DNA of 64,000 nucleotides from Epiperipatus broadwayi (GCA_028023455.1 JAQFVV010012396.1:12410451-12474450), one strand, 5' to 3'. Positions 11,800 through 24,280 are shown, counted from the first letter of the stretch. Notes: generated by a model not told the origin, from the letters alone. Program-made: numbers and translations.

Positions 11800-12490
11800 T
11801 ATAAAAAATAATCAGTAGTACACTCTCTATACAGTAGTGCCATCCAGTGCAAGACTTAGTAATCAATGAATGCAGTTAGCTTTGTGCATAAAATCCCTAT
11901 CTAATGCCTACTCATCCAATATCTCCAGACTAATTTCTAACTTGTAGCTTTCATCAGTGAGGAGCTTTGGATCTGACAGCACCACACCTAGATCTAAAAA
12001 CTTAATTCAACCCTCCAGTAGCTACCTTTACATATTTAGTTAAATATAAAAATAGGAGTCAAAATGAAAATGCATTAACATTTTCAATACAAGCTCATTC
12101 ACTCGTATAGTCATATAGATCTAAACCCAGTTCAGCATCTACACATTTTGGCATTGGGTAAACCACAGTCACCATCAAACCATAGGCAGGAATGGAATAA
12201 AACCACCAAAACATCACATGGTCATCATTTCTTATGAACACAAGCTGTTATTAGTAATTCTTCATATAGTGTCACCCAGTGCAAGTTTTAGTAATCAATG
12301 GATGCAGGAAGGTTTGTGCATAAATCTCCATCTAGGACCTACTCATTCAATATCTCCAGTTTTTAGCTTGTGGATTTCATCAGTGAAGAGCTTTGAATCC
12401 GAGAGCACTGCACATAGATCTAAGAATCTAATGCAACTTCTGGCAGCCACATTTTACCTATTTAGTTAACTATAAAGCTAGAAGTTCAAG
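11800..12490 (-). repeat. Family B retrozyme-like repeat, two tandem monomers
   Basis: Two related units follow each other in the same orientation: the ribozyme core complement TCATCAG is at 11951-11957 and again at 12377-12383, a 426-bp period. Both contain the family B landmarks (TGTGCATAAA, ATCCAATATC/ATTCAATATC, GAGGAGC/GAAGAGC, and ATTTAGTTAA near the end). The hammerhead strand is minus. The first unit keeps the core, and the second lost part of the cleavage arm. Tandem monomers are expected for a transposon copied from a multimeric or circular RNA. Confidence 0.75.
11922..11963 (-). ncRNA. Hammerhead ribozyme, family B, core kept, stems weakened
   Basis: On the minus strand: stem I TCCTCA, CTGATGA, a stem II region, GAAA (complement at 11934-11937), TTAGTC, then TGGAGA as stem I 3'. 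The invariant core is intact. Stem II is poorly paired and stem I has one mismatch, so strong self-cleavage is doubtful. Confidence 0.65.
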
Positions 12491-14445
12491 ATGAAAACAT
12501 AGTTTTTAATCCAGGCTCAATTACCTGATTTATTGCTCATTCAAACACTGGAAAAGACAGTGTTGAACTGTAATCTATAGATCTTAAGCTGTAGAATCTA
12601 TTTCCTTACTATTGCAGTGAGTCATGCAGGACATAAATAGTCAAATAAACTAACATTCAAGTAATCATATAACAAATGAGCTTCAGAAATGACAAATTTA
12701 ACTATTATTCATAGTTCTTTAGTTTTCAAAGTTGCCACTCTATCAGTGCAAATAGGATATTTCAGATAAATTATGGCAGTTGCTGAAAGTTAACTTTAGA
12801 TCAATAAATAAAAGAAAATGAAATGCCACATTAAAATGATGCATAAACATTGGTATTATAAACATATGAATTGAACATTGGATGACTGGAAGTATGTCAA
12901 ATGATGGAACACATTTTCACATATTTTTTCAGCCATTGAAAAGGCTTATTATGTCATGCAATCTTCAAAATAAATCTATAATAAATGGACTTTTTCCAGA
13001 TGAATATAACGAATTAATATGATGGAGTCATGCATGTCATAATATACATAATCATACTCTCACAGACACATAAATAGTTTGTTTCATCTCATAGTGAAAT
13101 CATTGCTTCCAGATAGTCACAACCTTTTTACAAAACATTTAAAAACTAATGAACTTTTGTGATTTATTTTAAACCATAAATCATTTCTTTATACAGATGT
13201 GTTCAGATTCAAATACTGTAGTTTAATATTTTTCTAGTTTCTCTTAAAATGCTATGTCCACCCCACATAAAATGTGTTCAGTTCTGGATATCTTTACATA
13301 TCACATACATTTCTGTTATTTTATCTTACGATTATATATCTAATTGCATTCTATTTTATAATTTTAAACAATACCTTCATTATTAGTATATTTTCGTTTT
13401 TTTTTTTTAAGTTACTGAAGCATACTGTTAGCTCAAGTAATTATTCTTTAGTGATATATATATGCCTTAATAAGTTTATATTTCCCAAGTCCAAAAATTA
13501 AATTATTTTATTTATTTACCTGTAAATATATAGGGACAGATATTTTAGATATAGCAATTTATTTGTCAATATTCGACTGATCATATTTCGTTTTTTTTAT
13601 ATATAAATAATAATCGAACGATTCATTGCTAGGAGTTCATAAAAAGTTTGAGCACCAGCAATTGACAACTGAAGCAACATATGAATCTTGAAATCCAGAA
13701 TCAGTTTCTTTCCCAACTCAAGCAAGCTGTTTTTTGTGATAAAAATTATGCAGTTAAATATTCATTATAAAATCATTTTTATAAAAATACCAAAGAAATG
13801 TTTTTTTTCCCTTCCTATTTATATATATACATTAAAAAACATGTTGACCTTTGCCTATTTAATAACGAAATATTAGAACCTCTATAGATTTTTTGGTATT
13901 TATATATTTTGATTGCAAAAACAATTAGACATGAAAAGATGTTAAATAATGTTTATCTTGATTTATATTAAGAAAGTTAATTAAAATAATTAGTGAAATA
14001 TGAGGATTTTAGAACAATTAGCTTATTCGGTCATGCTTGCTGAGACATAGTTGAAGATAATGGACGTATTTCTAGTAAATTAAATTAACCACGTTTTTAT
14101 TAGAATAGCGGTTTGGATTTACAAAAAATAGAAGATTAGAAAAGCAATTGTTGGAAGGAAAACTATTGCAGAGACATATAGAGAACATGTTTGTTATATT
14201 AATAAAAATTAAAAAAATTGATAGAATGATCAGAATTACTAGATTGAACATTTTGAAATTGAAAGGAGATTCTTATAAACGGTCTTCTTAAACAAAGGAG
14301 ATAAGACAGGATGTTTCTTAGTTCTAGATTTTGAGATGATGAATTGTTTTAATGAAAATACAATTAGCAGAAGGGAAAGGCAAGTTGCAGAAATTTTGAG
14401 AATTTGTTAAAAACTTTCGTTCATAATAAAATGAGGATAAAAAAT
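12491..14445. other. AT-rich stretch without supportable genes
   Basis: Nothing beyond low-complexity sequence is supported. The region 14050-14440 has a few fragments reminiscent of reverse-transcriptase remains, but no motif firm enough to call. Confidence 0.35.
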
Positions 14446-16060
14446 TCATCAATCCAATTTCTTCTCTCCATAGCTTCTCTTCTCCACATCACTCTAGTAA
14501 ACTTAATTATCTACTCACCTAGTTTATGATGTTCTTTTTTTACATCTCTTAGAATTCCAGTTTAAGACCTCAATTGTCCATTATATGTTATCTCTTCTAG
14601 AAATGAATCCAACCAAATTCATTTCAGAATCTTAATTCTGCCAGTGAAGTTTGTTTCTTATTCTCAATCTAAAACTCTCCAGATTCTATTATATTATGTG
14701 GTCTGAAGTCAGCACAGCTTTTCAACCAATTTCTCAAATCATAGATCTTATTATATAAATACACCTGGATCTCATTTTATGTGGTAGATAGGTTCCTCAG
14801 AAAATGTGCACAAAAGAAATTGAACAAAAATAGACTTAACTTACCCTGAAAAATGGGGGATAGGTTCTGGAATTTTCAGAAATTGCATAAAAGCCAAGCA
14901 ACAAGGAAAAATTACTTTAAAAATTGCATTAAAAAAATAAGGAAATAAAGTATGACTAATAAAAAATTTCAAATATTTGAAAAAAATTAATACAAGACAA
15001 ACTTTTTTTACTTTTTTTTATATTAACTACAGTATTTAATTTAACATTTTTTTCATACATATTTTAATTATTACTATTTGACAATATGCATTCGTTTGTG
15101 AACTAGTAAGAAATCAGATTTGTGATGTGATGTACAACTAGTGCCACTTTCAGTTTTGTGCTGTGTTAATGGTTTTCTGTTTCTATATTTAAAAAATGAG
15201 ATCGCAATCAAAACAAAAAGATTATACACTATCGTTAGAAAGATTATTTTCAGTTTACAAAATCAATAAAATATTCGTTATTTATTAAAAAAATTATTTA
15301 TTTCTGTTATATCTAACAAAATACGTTTTAAAAGTTTAAAATTTTTGAATATTTATTGTGATATTTTTATACATAAGTATAAATTTATTATTATTATTTA
15401 CTCATTAGTATATGCAGATTATTTACATAGAAGCTAAGATTCTAAATACAGCTTCAGGCCACATTCACATTAGCTGCTAATATAACGTTATATTTTTGAA
15501 AAAAAAAAAAAAGGAAATAAGTCAAAATAAGTTATTAATAATTTAAATTTCTTGATATCTAATAAATATAGTGAAATATGAAAGATATTAAGAAGAAACA
15601 TGAATCACATTAACTTCAAATTCACATTAAAATAATTCACATAAAACGAGACCTAGGTGTACTGGTAATTATGAAAAACATTTTTTTTAATCACATAGAC
15701 ATATTTTAAATTTTTTTTAATTATTTCTACCAATATTCTTCATACCAAGTTTAATTCTATAATTAATTTATTCCATTACGTTTCCAATTGTATTAATTAA
15801 TAATCTGATTAAGATAATTATATATGTTAAATTCTGATTTATTAGTGTCGATCTTTATCTCTCACCCCACCCCTAAAAGGCCATTGAAGACAAGAAAGTT
15901 TTTTTAAAGCATTTTCTCTTGCTTTCATCTGATAATTATTGTAACATTTTTAAAAGCTTTGGAGCATTATTTGAAAAAATAACTATGTTATCTAGATGAT
16001 TTAAGAAATCTTAATTTATTTTTATTCTTTTAGCTTCTATTCATTTTAATGCAAAAAAAA
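14446..16060 (-). mobile_element. Decayed RTE-clade LINE 3' part, split by a DNA transposon
   Basis: Both halves align by eye with the better RTE copy at 56819-59768. The segment 14446-14759 matches its C-terminal region (ATTCCAGTTTAAGA, TCTTCTAGAAATGAATCCAA, TGGTCTGAAGTC). Sequence from 15662 to about 16060 continues it (ACCAAGTTTAATTCTAT, then GGAGCATTATTTGAAAAAAT, matching the RT FADD region). Between them sits the 898-bp element at 14762-15659. Many stops; it is dead. Confidence 0.7.
14762..15659. mobile_element. Non-autonomous TA-target DNA transposon (Tc1/mariner superfamily, pogo/Tigger-like)
   Basis: The ends are inverted repeats of at least 22 bp: CACCTGGATCTCATTTTATG at the left and its near complement (CATAAAACGAGACCTAGGTG) at the right. 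They are flanked by TA at 14760-14761 and 15660-15661, the target preference of the Tc1/mariner superfamily. Removing the element restores continuous RTE sequence, which proves insertion. The inner terminal sequence (GGTAGATAGGTTCCTCAG, GGGGGATAGGTTCTGG) is of the kind seen in pogo/Tigger ends. No transposase ORF is present, so it is a deletion derivative or MITE. Confidence 0.75.
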
Positions 16061-16204
16061 AAAAAATGTCCCCATAAAGTTTTGGATAGATGAAACTACC
16101 AAACAGACACTATTATTTTAGTTCAATGTAAAAATCTGCATTAAAAGTTACTGTGACATTAATAAATTCTAATGTAATGAAAAATAATTAATAATCATAT
16201 AACT

Positions 16205-16425
16205 TAGCACTAGGCAAAAATTACGAACTTTATTCAGATTTTAAGCGGATCTTATATACATTTTTGTATATAGTTACTTTCCATATTAGTTGGGTGAAAA
16301 GTCCCACACCTGTTAATAAAATTTTCAAATTTGCTGAGCTCAGATTCAAAACCATGTTATAGATATGGCAAGCTGATGCAATACCACTGCACCAATGAGA
16401 CATATAAATATAGAAAAGCACATGT
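16205..16425 (-). repeat. tRNA-headed SINE copy
   Basis: On the minus strand TCATTGGTGCAGTGGTATTG looks like a tRNA D-arm/box A and GGTTTTGAATCTGAGC like a box B about 45 bases later. A body follows toward 16250. It is diverged, with no clear tail. Confidence 0.45.
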
Positions 16426-19389
16426 GAAAAATTCTTGGTCTCACTTTTCTATTTTGTATTCTGCGCTTAATAATGCCCAATAAAAAGTTATCATGATGTA
16501 AATTATGACTCAACGAGAAAGTCTTCTTCTTCTAACAGCATAAATCAAAAACAAAATATATAATGACTTAATGGTTATATTTATTGGGGGGGGGGGTGTT
16601 TTCAGTATATATAAAACTTATCCTGAGCATAGACAAACATCACATTATATCAAATCAATAATTATCAAAAATTTACCATAATTTCATAGACTACTATAAA
16701 AATATGCATAGAAATATAATTATTTTGCCTAAACTAGTTGTATATAAGACTGTTATTTTCTAAATTTATGGTATAAAAGTGAATCATGGGTCTGCTATCA
16801 AAGTGACAAATTTACTTTAAGTATGCACCAAAATACTATGAAAAAATAAAACGTGGGGATCATTCTTTAGTTTGTTAAATATAATGGCATTGAATCTATT
16901 ATTAAGGATGATTAAACACGTAAAATAAAAGTATGGTAAGTCTTTAAATATATATATATATATTTATTAAAGTGACAAAGACATTCTAAAAAGATGCAAT
17001 TATAAAATATATAATAACTATAAATAGTCAAGATGCTGAAGTTAAGATATGACTCACAAGAGGCATCTTAAACAAGCTAAAATTTTTGATCATTATGTAA
17101 TAGATGTTGACTTATTTATGTTTATAAATTAGCTTGTATAGACATTGCAAAACACATTTAAAAGTTTATTCTGAAGTGGAAATGGCCTTAGCCTTTTTCC
17201 GTGTCTCTAATGTTACATACGTAATTAGTATCGTAATTTATACAATTTGAAACATTTTAATCAAAACTACAATTTTAATTTTATATAAAAGTAATTAAAT
17301 AACAAAGACAAAATTATTGCATTTCTGAATCATCAATAAATAATTTGGGATTACTGAAATTTATTAAAATGATAACTGAAAAATATAAATTATGATTTAA
17401 ATAGAGCATTTCAATACTTTCTCTGGGAAGTCGAGCGAAAATAGAAGTACAGCCATAAATAACAGCAAAAAAAAAACCCCTGTAAATTTTTGGCAAGCAT
17501 ATACAAAAACAAAAGACAATCTATATTTAAATAATTTTCATTGGAAATATTCAAATAACATTTATATATTGGTAGCTTGCTAACTGCATGAATTAATACA
17601 ATAATAAAGTTTTAAAAAAAGTTAACTTATTAAATAATAATTAAAAATTTGTGATTACTTAATCTAAGACAGTCAGAAGCAATATGTTAAAAAAAAAAAA
17701 AGTATTTTGATATTAATTGCATTTTAGTAATAAATTAAGAATTTAGTTTTATTTTAATGAACATTGACACTTTAAATTTAGTACGCTCTCCCCTTTACAC
17801 ACAAAAAATTCTAATTAAAAAAAGAACTTATGTTTAAGTTTTTCATAATAAAAAGAAGCGAAAAGCGATTAAAAAACTAACCTCCATATAAATACTTGAT
17901 CAAATTTCTAAAAAAAAAGTTAACTACATATTTTTTTCTTCGTTTTTTTCGTTAACATTGTAAAATTAAAACTTGAAATAATTTCGTACAAAATTAATTG
18001 TGCACAATACTAGTTTTTTTTTTTTTTTTGATGTTGTTTAGCATATTTCATGTTCATCAGACACCAGGTATTTTATTCTTGGAAATTCATAATGAGTTTC
18101 GTAGTAAATGGAATTTATTAATTATTAAGTATACCTTCCCCATTATAGATTTTATTTAAATCTTTATATATGATAAATAATAATCTGTCCTCCTAGCAAC
18201 GTTATAATTTTCTATATCTATAATGCTCCATCGCATGGAAATAACCCTAATCTTGCGTGACTAAATTTATAACATTGTTATAATTGTTATTAAATATTTC
18301 ACAAATCACGTGTTCAAATAAAAATCTGTAGTACATGAAGATATAAGTATATTTCATTTACAAAAAAAAAAAATCAAAGGATAAAGAAGAGAAGATAAAA
18401 TGTGCACATGGTAACAATTTTCTCTTATCACGCAACAAAAAATCATTAAGACATTAAAGTTAAAAAAAAAGCAAAAAACATTTAAGATGAAAGCTAACTA
18501 ATTTGAATAAAATATCCATGTTTTAAAATTATTTATAAGCAAGCAACTGTCAAAACAAAAAAAAAGATGTGAAGCGACCGAAGAAAAGTTTTAGTAATTT
18601 ATTTTATATGATTACTGAAAAATCCAGGTATTATTAAAAATTCATTTAAAACCGTTTCTAAAGAAAAACATTACAAAACTTTTAATCACTACTATAATAT
18701 TGGTGTATAATTATTTCACGTCAAAAGAAGTATAAAAGCAGTATCCTTTTATAAACAGTTACCATAGGAACAAGCTATTGTTTTGATGTTTTCAAATTAC
18801 TTTTAAATTAACTCCACAAATTAATAAATAATAAATTTAATCTATAAATGCTTTAAAAAATTGCAATAATTTGTGACTATAACGCTTGCAAATATTTCAA
18901 ACTAATTTTTTAATGTGTGTCTATATATTCGTATTTGTGTACTACAATAATATTCAGAAAAATTAGAAGCAAAACATAGCCGCAGTCTTTACAAAAATTA
19001 GACCTATTAAGAAGCCCGAAATCAACGAGAACTTGTAGAAGTGGGTGGCTGTGTCAGATCAATGTCATGTAATAGGTTTGACAGTAACATTTTATTTTTT
19101 TAGAATTAAACTATGTATTTCTTTAAAAAAAAAAAAAAAACATATATTACAGAATGAAAATTACATTTCACTATTTTAATAGAAAATACAGTTATAATTC
19201 AAATTATTTCTTTACCCAATTTTGATTCTGTTTATATTAGAGAATTATTCTCATTTTAATATTTAAAAATTAAGTTTAGTACAGTGATAAAATAACATGC
19301 TCAAGACTAAAGGGCTTTAAATTCAAAGATCAATCCATCACTATCAATGATCCAGTGAACAAGTAATCTTTTAATTATTTAGTGAACTT
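16426..19389. other. AT-rich stretch without supportable genes
   Basis: Only homopolymers and short repeats are visible, including an 11-base G run at 16586-16596 and a TA run near 16949-16961. The 60-codon minus-strand frame at 17314-17496 has no recognised motif. Confidence 0.4.
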
Positions 19390-19800
19390 ATTATACTAGT
19401 GGCAAATTGAACACTCAAGGCGCATAATATTAAGGTTATAGCCTTAAATATATATGTACTTATGTGCTGACTATGCACTTAATAAATTAATATTTATAAC
19501 TTTACATTGTTTCAAATATTTCTAACTACAAGATCTCAACATTAACTCGTATTTCGAAAGATTTCACAAACGTTAGTTTTTAATAAAAATTGTGGACTTG
19601 ATTAGTGAAGAGTTTAACAGCTTCACACTCTCAAATCAAAATGCTTTAGATTCGCCTATATAATTAGAAAGTAGGTTGAAGATAAGAGTGGCTGAAAATC
19701 GTAATCTTGTGTGAAGATTTGCAGAGATCCTTCTGGTGGCAAATTGAATACTCAAGGTGCATAGTATTAAGGCTATAATCTTATATATATATTGTAGATA
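19390..19800 (-). repeat. Family A repeat, second locus
   Basis: It is related in reverse orientation to the units at 3851-4556: TCAAATCAAAATGCTTTAGA, GATAAGAGTGGC, AAGATTTGCAGAGATCC and TTAAGGTTATAGCCTTA recur. The unit end is present twice, at about 19400-19440 and 19738-19780 (GTGGCAAATTGAA.ACTCAAGG), 338 bp apart. This is one monomer plus the start of the next, as in a tandem. Confidence 0.6.
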
Positions 19801-19884
19801 ATTCAAATTCTACTAAGGATCAAACTAAATGGCAATGCAATGCATATTAATTAGAATACAGCAGTTATGTGTGAATTATGAAAG

Positions 19885-19990
19885 CTAGGAACCCTTCATG
19901 GTTTGGGTAGTAAATAAAGCATTAAACTTGGGATCAGGAGAGCTACGATTGATTCTGGCATTGGTAACTCTGACACTTGAACTTCTTATA
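19885..19990 (+). repeat. tRNA-like SINE head
   Basis: CATGGTTTGGGTAGTAAATA resembles a tRNA 5' half with box A, and GAGCTACGATTGATTCTGG a box-B region about 45 bases downstream. No body or tail could be delimited. Confidence 0.4.
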
Positions 19991-20022
19991 AACTACTGAG
20001 CAGTAAATGGTACTTATGTATA

Positions 20023-20197
20023 AGATCTGTTGCCCATGTTTGTGATGGCAGAATGTCATACCTTTCTCCAGTGTGGGAGGGTGTTTGCAATGGCAGAATG
20101 CCATATTAAAAAGTCACAACTGCAACATTCTGTCATTGCAAACATCTTCCCCCTGGTGTTGAAGAAAGGTACAGCATTCTGCTGTTGCAGCAGATCT
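20023..20197. repeat. Foldback repeat with about 80-bp arms
   Basis: Arms 20023-20104 and 20116-20197 are inverted copies. Each arm itself contains two related 20-bp pieces with GGCAGAATG (TTTGTGATGGCAGAATGTCA and TTTGCAATGGCAGAATGCCA), so the structure is nested. Spacing is only about 11 bp, which predicts a long imperfect hairpin if transcribed. Confidence 0.6.
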
Positions 20198-20549
20198 AAT
20201 ATATAAATACCCAGTAAAGCTATACGCCAACTTTTTTAAAATAATATTTTCATATTTATTATATTATATACGTTTTCTTAATTTTTTTATTATTAAAAAT
20301 TACAAAATCAAGTGTTTATTTATTTTAGCTGTTCTGTTTAATAAAGCACTTGTTGCATCCATGATGAAAAGTTCTTAAAATGCTTTTTAACATTTGCATT
20401 GTCTTCCTTAGCTATATTTAAAAATACTGATAGAAGCCATTTTTGAGCTAAATACACATAATAAGATAAAATTATGCCATCATTTGCTAGTGTGGCATGA
20501 CAGTACTTCAGTATTTTATCTTGTAAAATATTTTTTTAAGTTATATATT

Positions 20550-20582
20550 GAAGCAATGGATCTGAAGCCCGATCCATGCTTC
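20550..20582. repeat. LTR-terminal hairpin
   Basis: GAAGCA, a bulged A and TGGATC pair with GATCCA and TGCTTC around an 8-base loop, one base inside the LTR edge. The same hairpin is conserved at the start of the 3' LTR (26405-26437). It could be an integrase-recognition or RNA-packaging structure; that is inference. Confidence 0.6.
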
Positions 20583-21134
20583 ACATCTTCCTATAAACTT
20601 AATTAGTATTGTAGACCTGAATTAAGTTTATAGTTCAATATCAGCAGGGTTTTGCATTAGAGTTAAAAATAATTATGCTTATCAAATGTGTATTACATTT
20701 AAATATTTGGTTTTAAATAAATTTCATTCTATTAATAAAAATTGCTTAACCTATTAGTCAAACATATATATACATCTAGCGTATATATATATGAGTTAAT
20801 GCAAAATTCTGCTGAAATAAAATGCTTATTCTACTATAAAAAAATAATAATATATTGTTGTTAAAATATTTAGTATGATTTGATTTTGAGATAAGCCCGC
20901 CAACATTTTCTAAAAGAATGTATAGTTTTGATTAGTGAGCCATTCAAGTCTAATTAAAGATGGCCTTCTCTTTCTTTCTTTTTAATTAATAGAATTCAAA
21001 CTTTAAAGAAAGAAATCTAGAGTAAAAAAGTAAAAGTTAGTTTTAGAAAATGTTATTTTGAAACAAAGGAGCATGGGGAGGCTTATCAAGATCTCAGATC
21101 ATACAAACAATAGAAGGTAGCTAAGAAAAAAAGT

Positions 21135-21144
21135 TATAAAAGGG
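21135..21144 (+). promoter_or_regulatory. LTR TATA box
   Basis: TATAAAAGGG lies about 590 bp into the LTR and is conserved at 27003-27012 in the 3' LTR. Transcription would start about 30 bp downstream, just before the short repeat array and upstream of the AATAAA hairpin, as required for an R region. Confidence 0.6.
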
Positions 21145-21159
21145 AGAGAACAAAAGAGG

Positions 21160-21290
21160 AGATTCATTCAGATTTTGCTATTGGAAGAGTGATATCAGAT
21201 TTTGCTATTGCAAGGTTGATTCAAGATTTTGCTCTTGCAAGTTTCATTCAGATCTGCTATTGCAAGGTGCATTCAGATTTCTCTTAGGAG
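21160..21290 (+). repeat. Imperfect short tandem repeats in the LTR R region
   Basis: About five units of 26-30 bp share CATTCAGATTTTGCTATTG and GCAAGGTTGATTC. They are preserved in the 3' LTR at about 27027-27157. They lie between the TATA box and the poly(A) hairpin, so they would be present at both RNA ends. Confidence 0.65.
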
Positions 21291-21418
21291 AACTCTGTCA
21301 GATTTTATTTGTGATTTTATTCCAAAAAGTCTACAATTATCGTCTACAAATCATGAAGAAGTTTGAACCTGCTCAAGCTAAAAATCGTATAAGTATGATG
21401 GATTCTAATATGCTCGGC

Positions 21419-21442
21419 TAGGCAAATAAATAGCTTTGCCTA
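21419..21442 (+). terminator. Poly(A) signal in a perfect hairpin
   Basis: TAGGCAAA and TTTGCCTA are perfect 8-bp arms, and AATAAA (21425-21430) spans the top of the 5' arm and the loop. The structure is unchanged in the 3' LTR near 27287-27310. A poly(A) hairpin that hides the signal in the 5' LTR is known from retroviruses; the same role here is inference. Confidence 0.55.
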
Positions 21443-23782
21443 TCGCCGGGGTTCCTCAATATCAGAAAAATGCCGTAGTATTTACTCAATCGTCATCTGA
21501 ACTCTGTGCCGTGTCTGGAGGACTTTTTGTGAAACCATGCTACTGATTTCCACTTTCCTTGTCCGGTCGAACACATCTCATCAGACGGATCAAGCTACGC
21601 CAGTCGATGGAACATGACCAAGGAATAAGGACGGTAATCATATCTCTCCTCATGAACTATTCATTATGCTACCCTTTTTGTCCATACTTTTTATAATTGC
21701 TTTCTTGAATATTTATGAAATGTTTGCTTAATGATATTTATAATGTAACTATTTTTATTAGACTAGTTAGATATATGTATGATCATCTTTTCTTCGCTAT
21801 TCTTCATTACTCCCATGTGTAAATATTTTAATTTCATTGCGGTTAAGTTTATTAGTTAATTGTTCATATAAAAATCCCTTTCCAGTTTTATTCATACTTG
21901 TAAAATTTAGTACGAGTAAGTTTCTTTTTTTTCTGTTTTGTTGTTTGCCAATTTGATCTCGATAACGCTTCTTTTGTTCGCCATTAGCTTCTTTCGTATG
22001 TCAGATTTAGCGATATACATCTTAAATGGTTTTAAACTCTGTTTTAGTGCAAAGCAATTAGAAACTGCTTTGCGGAAAATTTTTATTATTACACATTATC
22101 GAGCAGATTCGAGTTGACAATGTTTAATAAAACTGGGAAGGAAAGATTTAGACCTCAAGTATATTAATCGGGTTTTCATTGTCTCATTAGTTATTCAGAA
22201 ATTTCGGGGAATAGCGAAGGCCATTAAATTTATTAATAATATTTCAAATGTCATTTATTAAAGATATTTATTTCACTAAAAGCTTGCGTTTGCTAGTTAT
22301 CTTTTAATGCTTTGTTTTACTTTCAAATGATCCAGGCACGCAGAACACATATTTCTAAGTATTTTTGCAATTTAACTATTTAGCTCCTTAGGATTTCCCG
22401 TCCATGTCTCTACCGCTGTTGCTAAGCTTTGTGGCCGGTTGAAAAATAATTTATGCATGGCTCAGATAGTGTTGTTTGTTTGTGATCAGGCCTCGAGAAT
22501 AGGCGAATGGGCAGAGGTCATAGTATTCTTGATTTAATATCTCGCGTATTGGGTGGCCTCGAGGTACTTTCGCCTAGTATTCGAACTGGGTTAAACCAAC
22601 ATACATTATCTGACTGTCACAGTAAATTTTTTTTTCTCCGTATTCTGTCGACCAACGTGGGCCGAATTTCATTTTTTTTATTGGAAGAATAGGAATAGGG
22701 TATTTGAAAATATAGGTAGACGTATAGAATTTTTTTTCTCCGTATTCTGGCGCATATATATGGTGATTTTTTTTTTAAAATTACACGAGTAATTGTTAAT
22801 TAGACGTAAAATTTTTTTTGCTTCAAGTTTGTCTCCGTGGACGAATGTCATTTTTTTAAAAAAAAATTAGTACCCTGAGAAGTTAGTTTTAGTTGAATAT
22901 ATTTATATAAAAATAATATATGTATAATTTTTCCAAGTTTGTTTCCTAATGTGAGCCAAAGGTCATTTTTTTAAATTAATTAACTAGTTAAATGTGTCAC
23001 AAAGTAAAAAAATTTTTTTTCCGAGTTTAGTATATATATGTAATGAATAGTTTATATTTAAAAAGTTAACACTCCGTTAGTTATTTTTTTTTGTGTGATT
23101 ATAAAATTAGATTTCAGAATTAAACCAATTTTTTTTGCCTAATGAATAGATTTGTCATGGCCAGTTCGCCATATTGTTGTTTGTCTTATAAAGTATATCG
23201 CTTCGATGAGGCGGAAGTGTCAAATATATACCCACCCGCCCTCCCTTAAAATAGCTTTCGTACTTTATGTTACTTTAGTACTACTTAAAACATGAGAAGT
23301 TTTGAAATAATAATGTTTTTCGAAATATAACATATATACGATAGTGTTAATATTTTAGTAAAAATTACAAATAGATAATAAAAAAAATTTTCCGTTTGTA
23401 TAAATTTTTGTGAAGATCTAAGAGATAACATTTTTCCATTAATAGAAAGTTTTTCGAAGATCAAAAAGTTTGATAAGTTCAAACTATAGTGTTTCACTTT
23501 CTCTGCGTTAGTTTCCTTAATTAAATCAATAATTTTAATCATGCAGAATTTTTTTTCTTCACTTTTAAATATTTTGAAATTACGTTCCGTGCAAACAATA
23601 GATATAAAATAAGTTTTGTTTCAATAATAACAAACTTAATTGTCAACTTTATGATAAGTAAATGCGTATGTTTGTTAATAAATATATATATTAAAGATAT
23701 ATTTTGGTATAACATATATGTCAGCCACCCTTTAATTAAGATTTTTTTTTTCCATTTCGGATTATGCTGTTGAATCATTTAT

Positions 23783-23892
23783 TGAGTAACCGTTAGGTGA
23801 AGACCCTTTGAGTAACCGTTAGGTGAAGCCCTTGTTTTTTAGTAACCATGTTTGGTGAAGACCCTTAGAGTAACCGTTTAGGTGAAGACCCC
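23783..23892 (+). repeat. Four-copy tandem repeat in LTR-element leader
   Basis: Units of about 25-32 bp share GAGTAACCGTTAGGTGAAG followed by ACCCTT; the third copy is diverged (AGTAACCATGTTTGGTGAAG). They are followed by two copies of TAGCCTGAAATAATAGG (23921 and 23988). Possible roles are RNA packaging or dimerisation; no function is shown. Confidence 0.65.
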
Positions 23893-24280
23893 TTACATTG
23901 TAGAGTTCTCGATTGCTGTGTAGCCTGAAATAATAGGTCTATGTCCGCAATCATTGTTTCCCTGTCATAGTTGCGACCAGCGTTTACTAGCCTGAAATAA
24001 TAGGAGTATGCGGTTGGCAATTTGACATCTTTCTAATAAATTCATGTACATGATAATAAAAGAAATATGTGTATAAGTATATCTGTTTGTATATTTATAT
24101 GTAGTCATATATATGCTTATTTAATGATGTACATATTCATATATATGGGTGTATATGATATACACTTCGTTATAGTTTGGTAAAACCCATTTTTATATAT
24201 AAATGTTTTTTAAACAGTTTTTGATCTCAATGCGTGATTCTGTAAAGTTATTTGATAATTGTTAATCTATTTCGGGTTGT

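Larger units (their letters stand above)
20549..22621 (+). repeat. 5' LTR (2073 bp)
   Basis: It begins TGAAGCAATGG and ends GACTGTCACA. Within it are a terminal hairpin (20550-20582), TATAAAAGGG at 21135-21144, a short-period repeat array (21160-21290) and an AATAAA inside a hairpin (21419-21442), giving a plausible U3-R-U5 order. The distal part (about 21714-22410) is absent from the 3' LTR. Confidence 0.85.

Noticed and set aside
21566-21600. CTGATGAG on the minus strand in the 5' LTR as a hammerhead
   Set aside because: No GAAA follows at a suitable distance and no stem II forms.
23285-23778. Two minus-strand frames of 79-85 codons inside the LTR element
   Set aside because: AT-driven composition, opposite strand to the element, and no motif.
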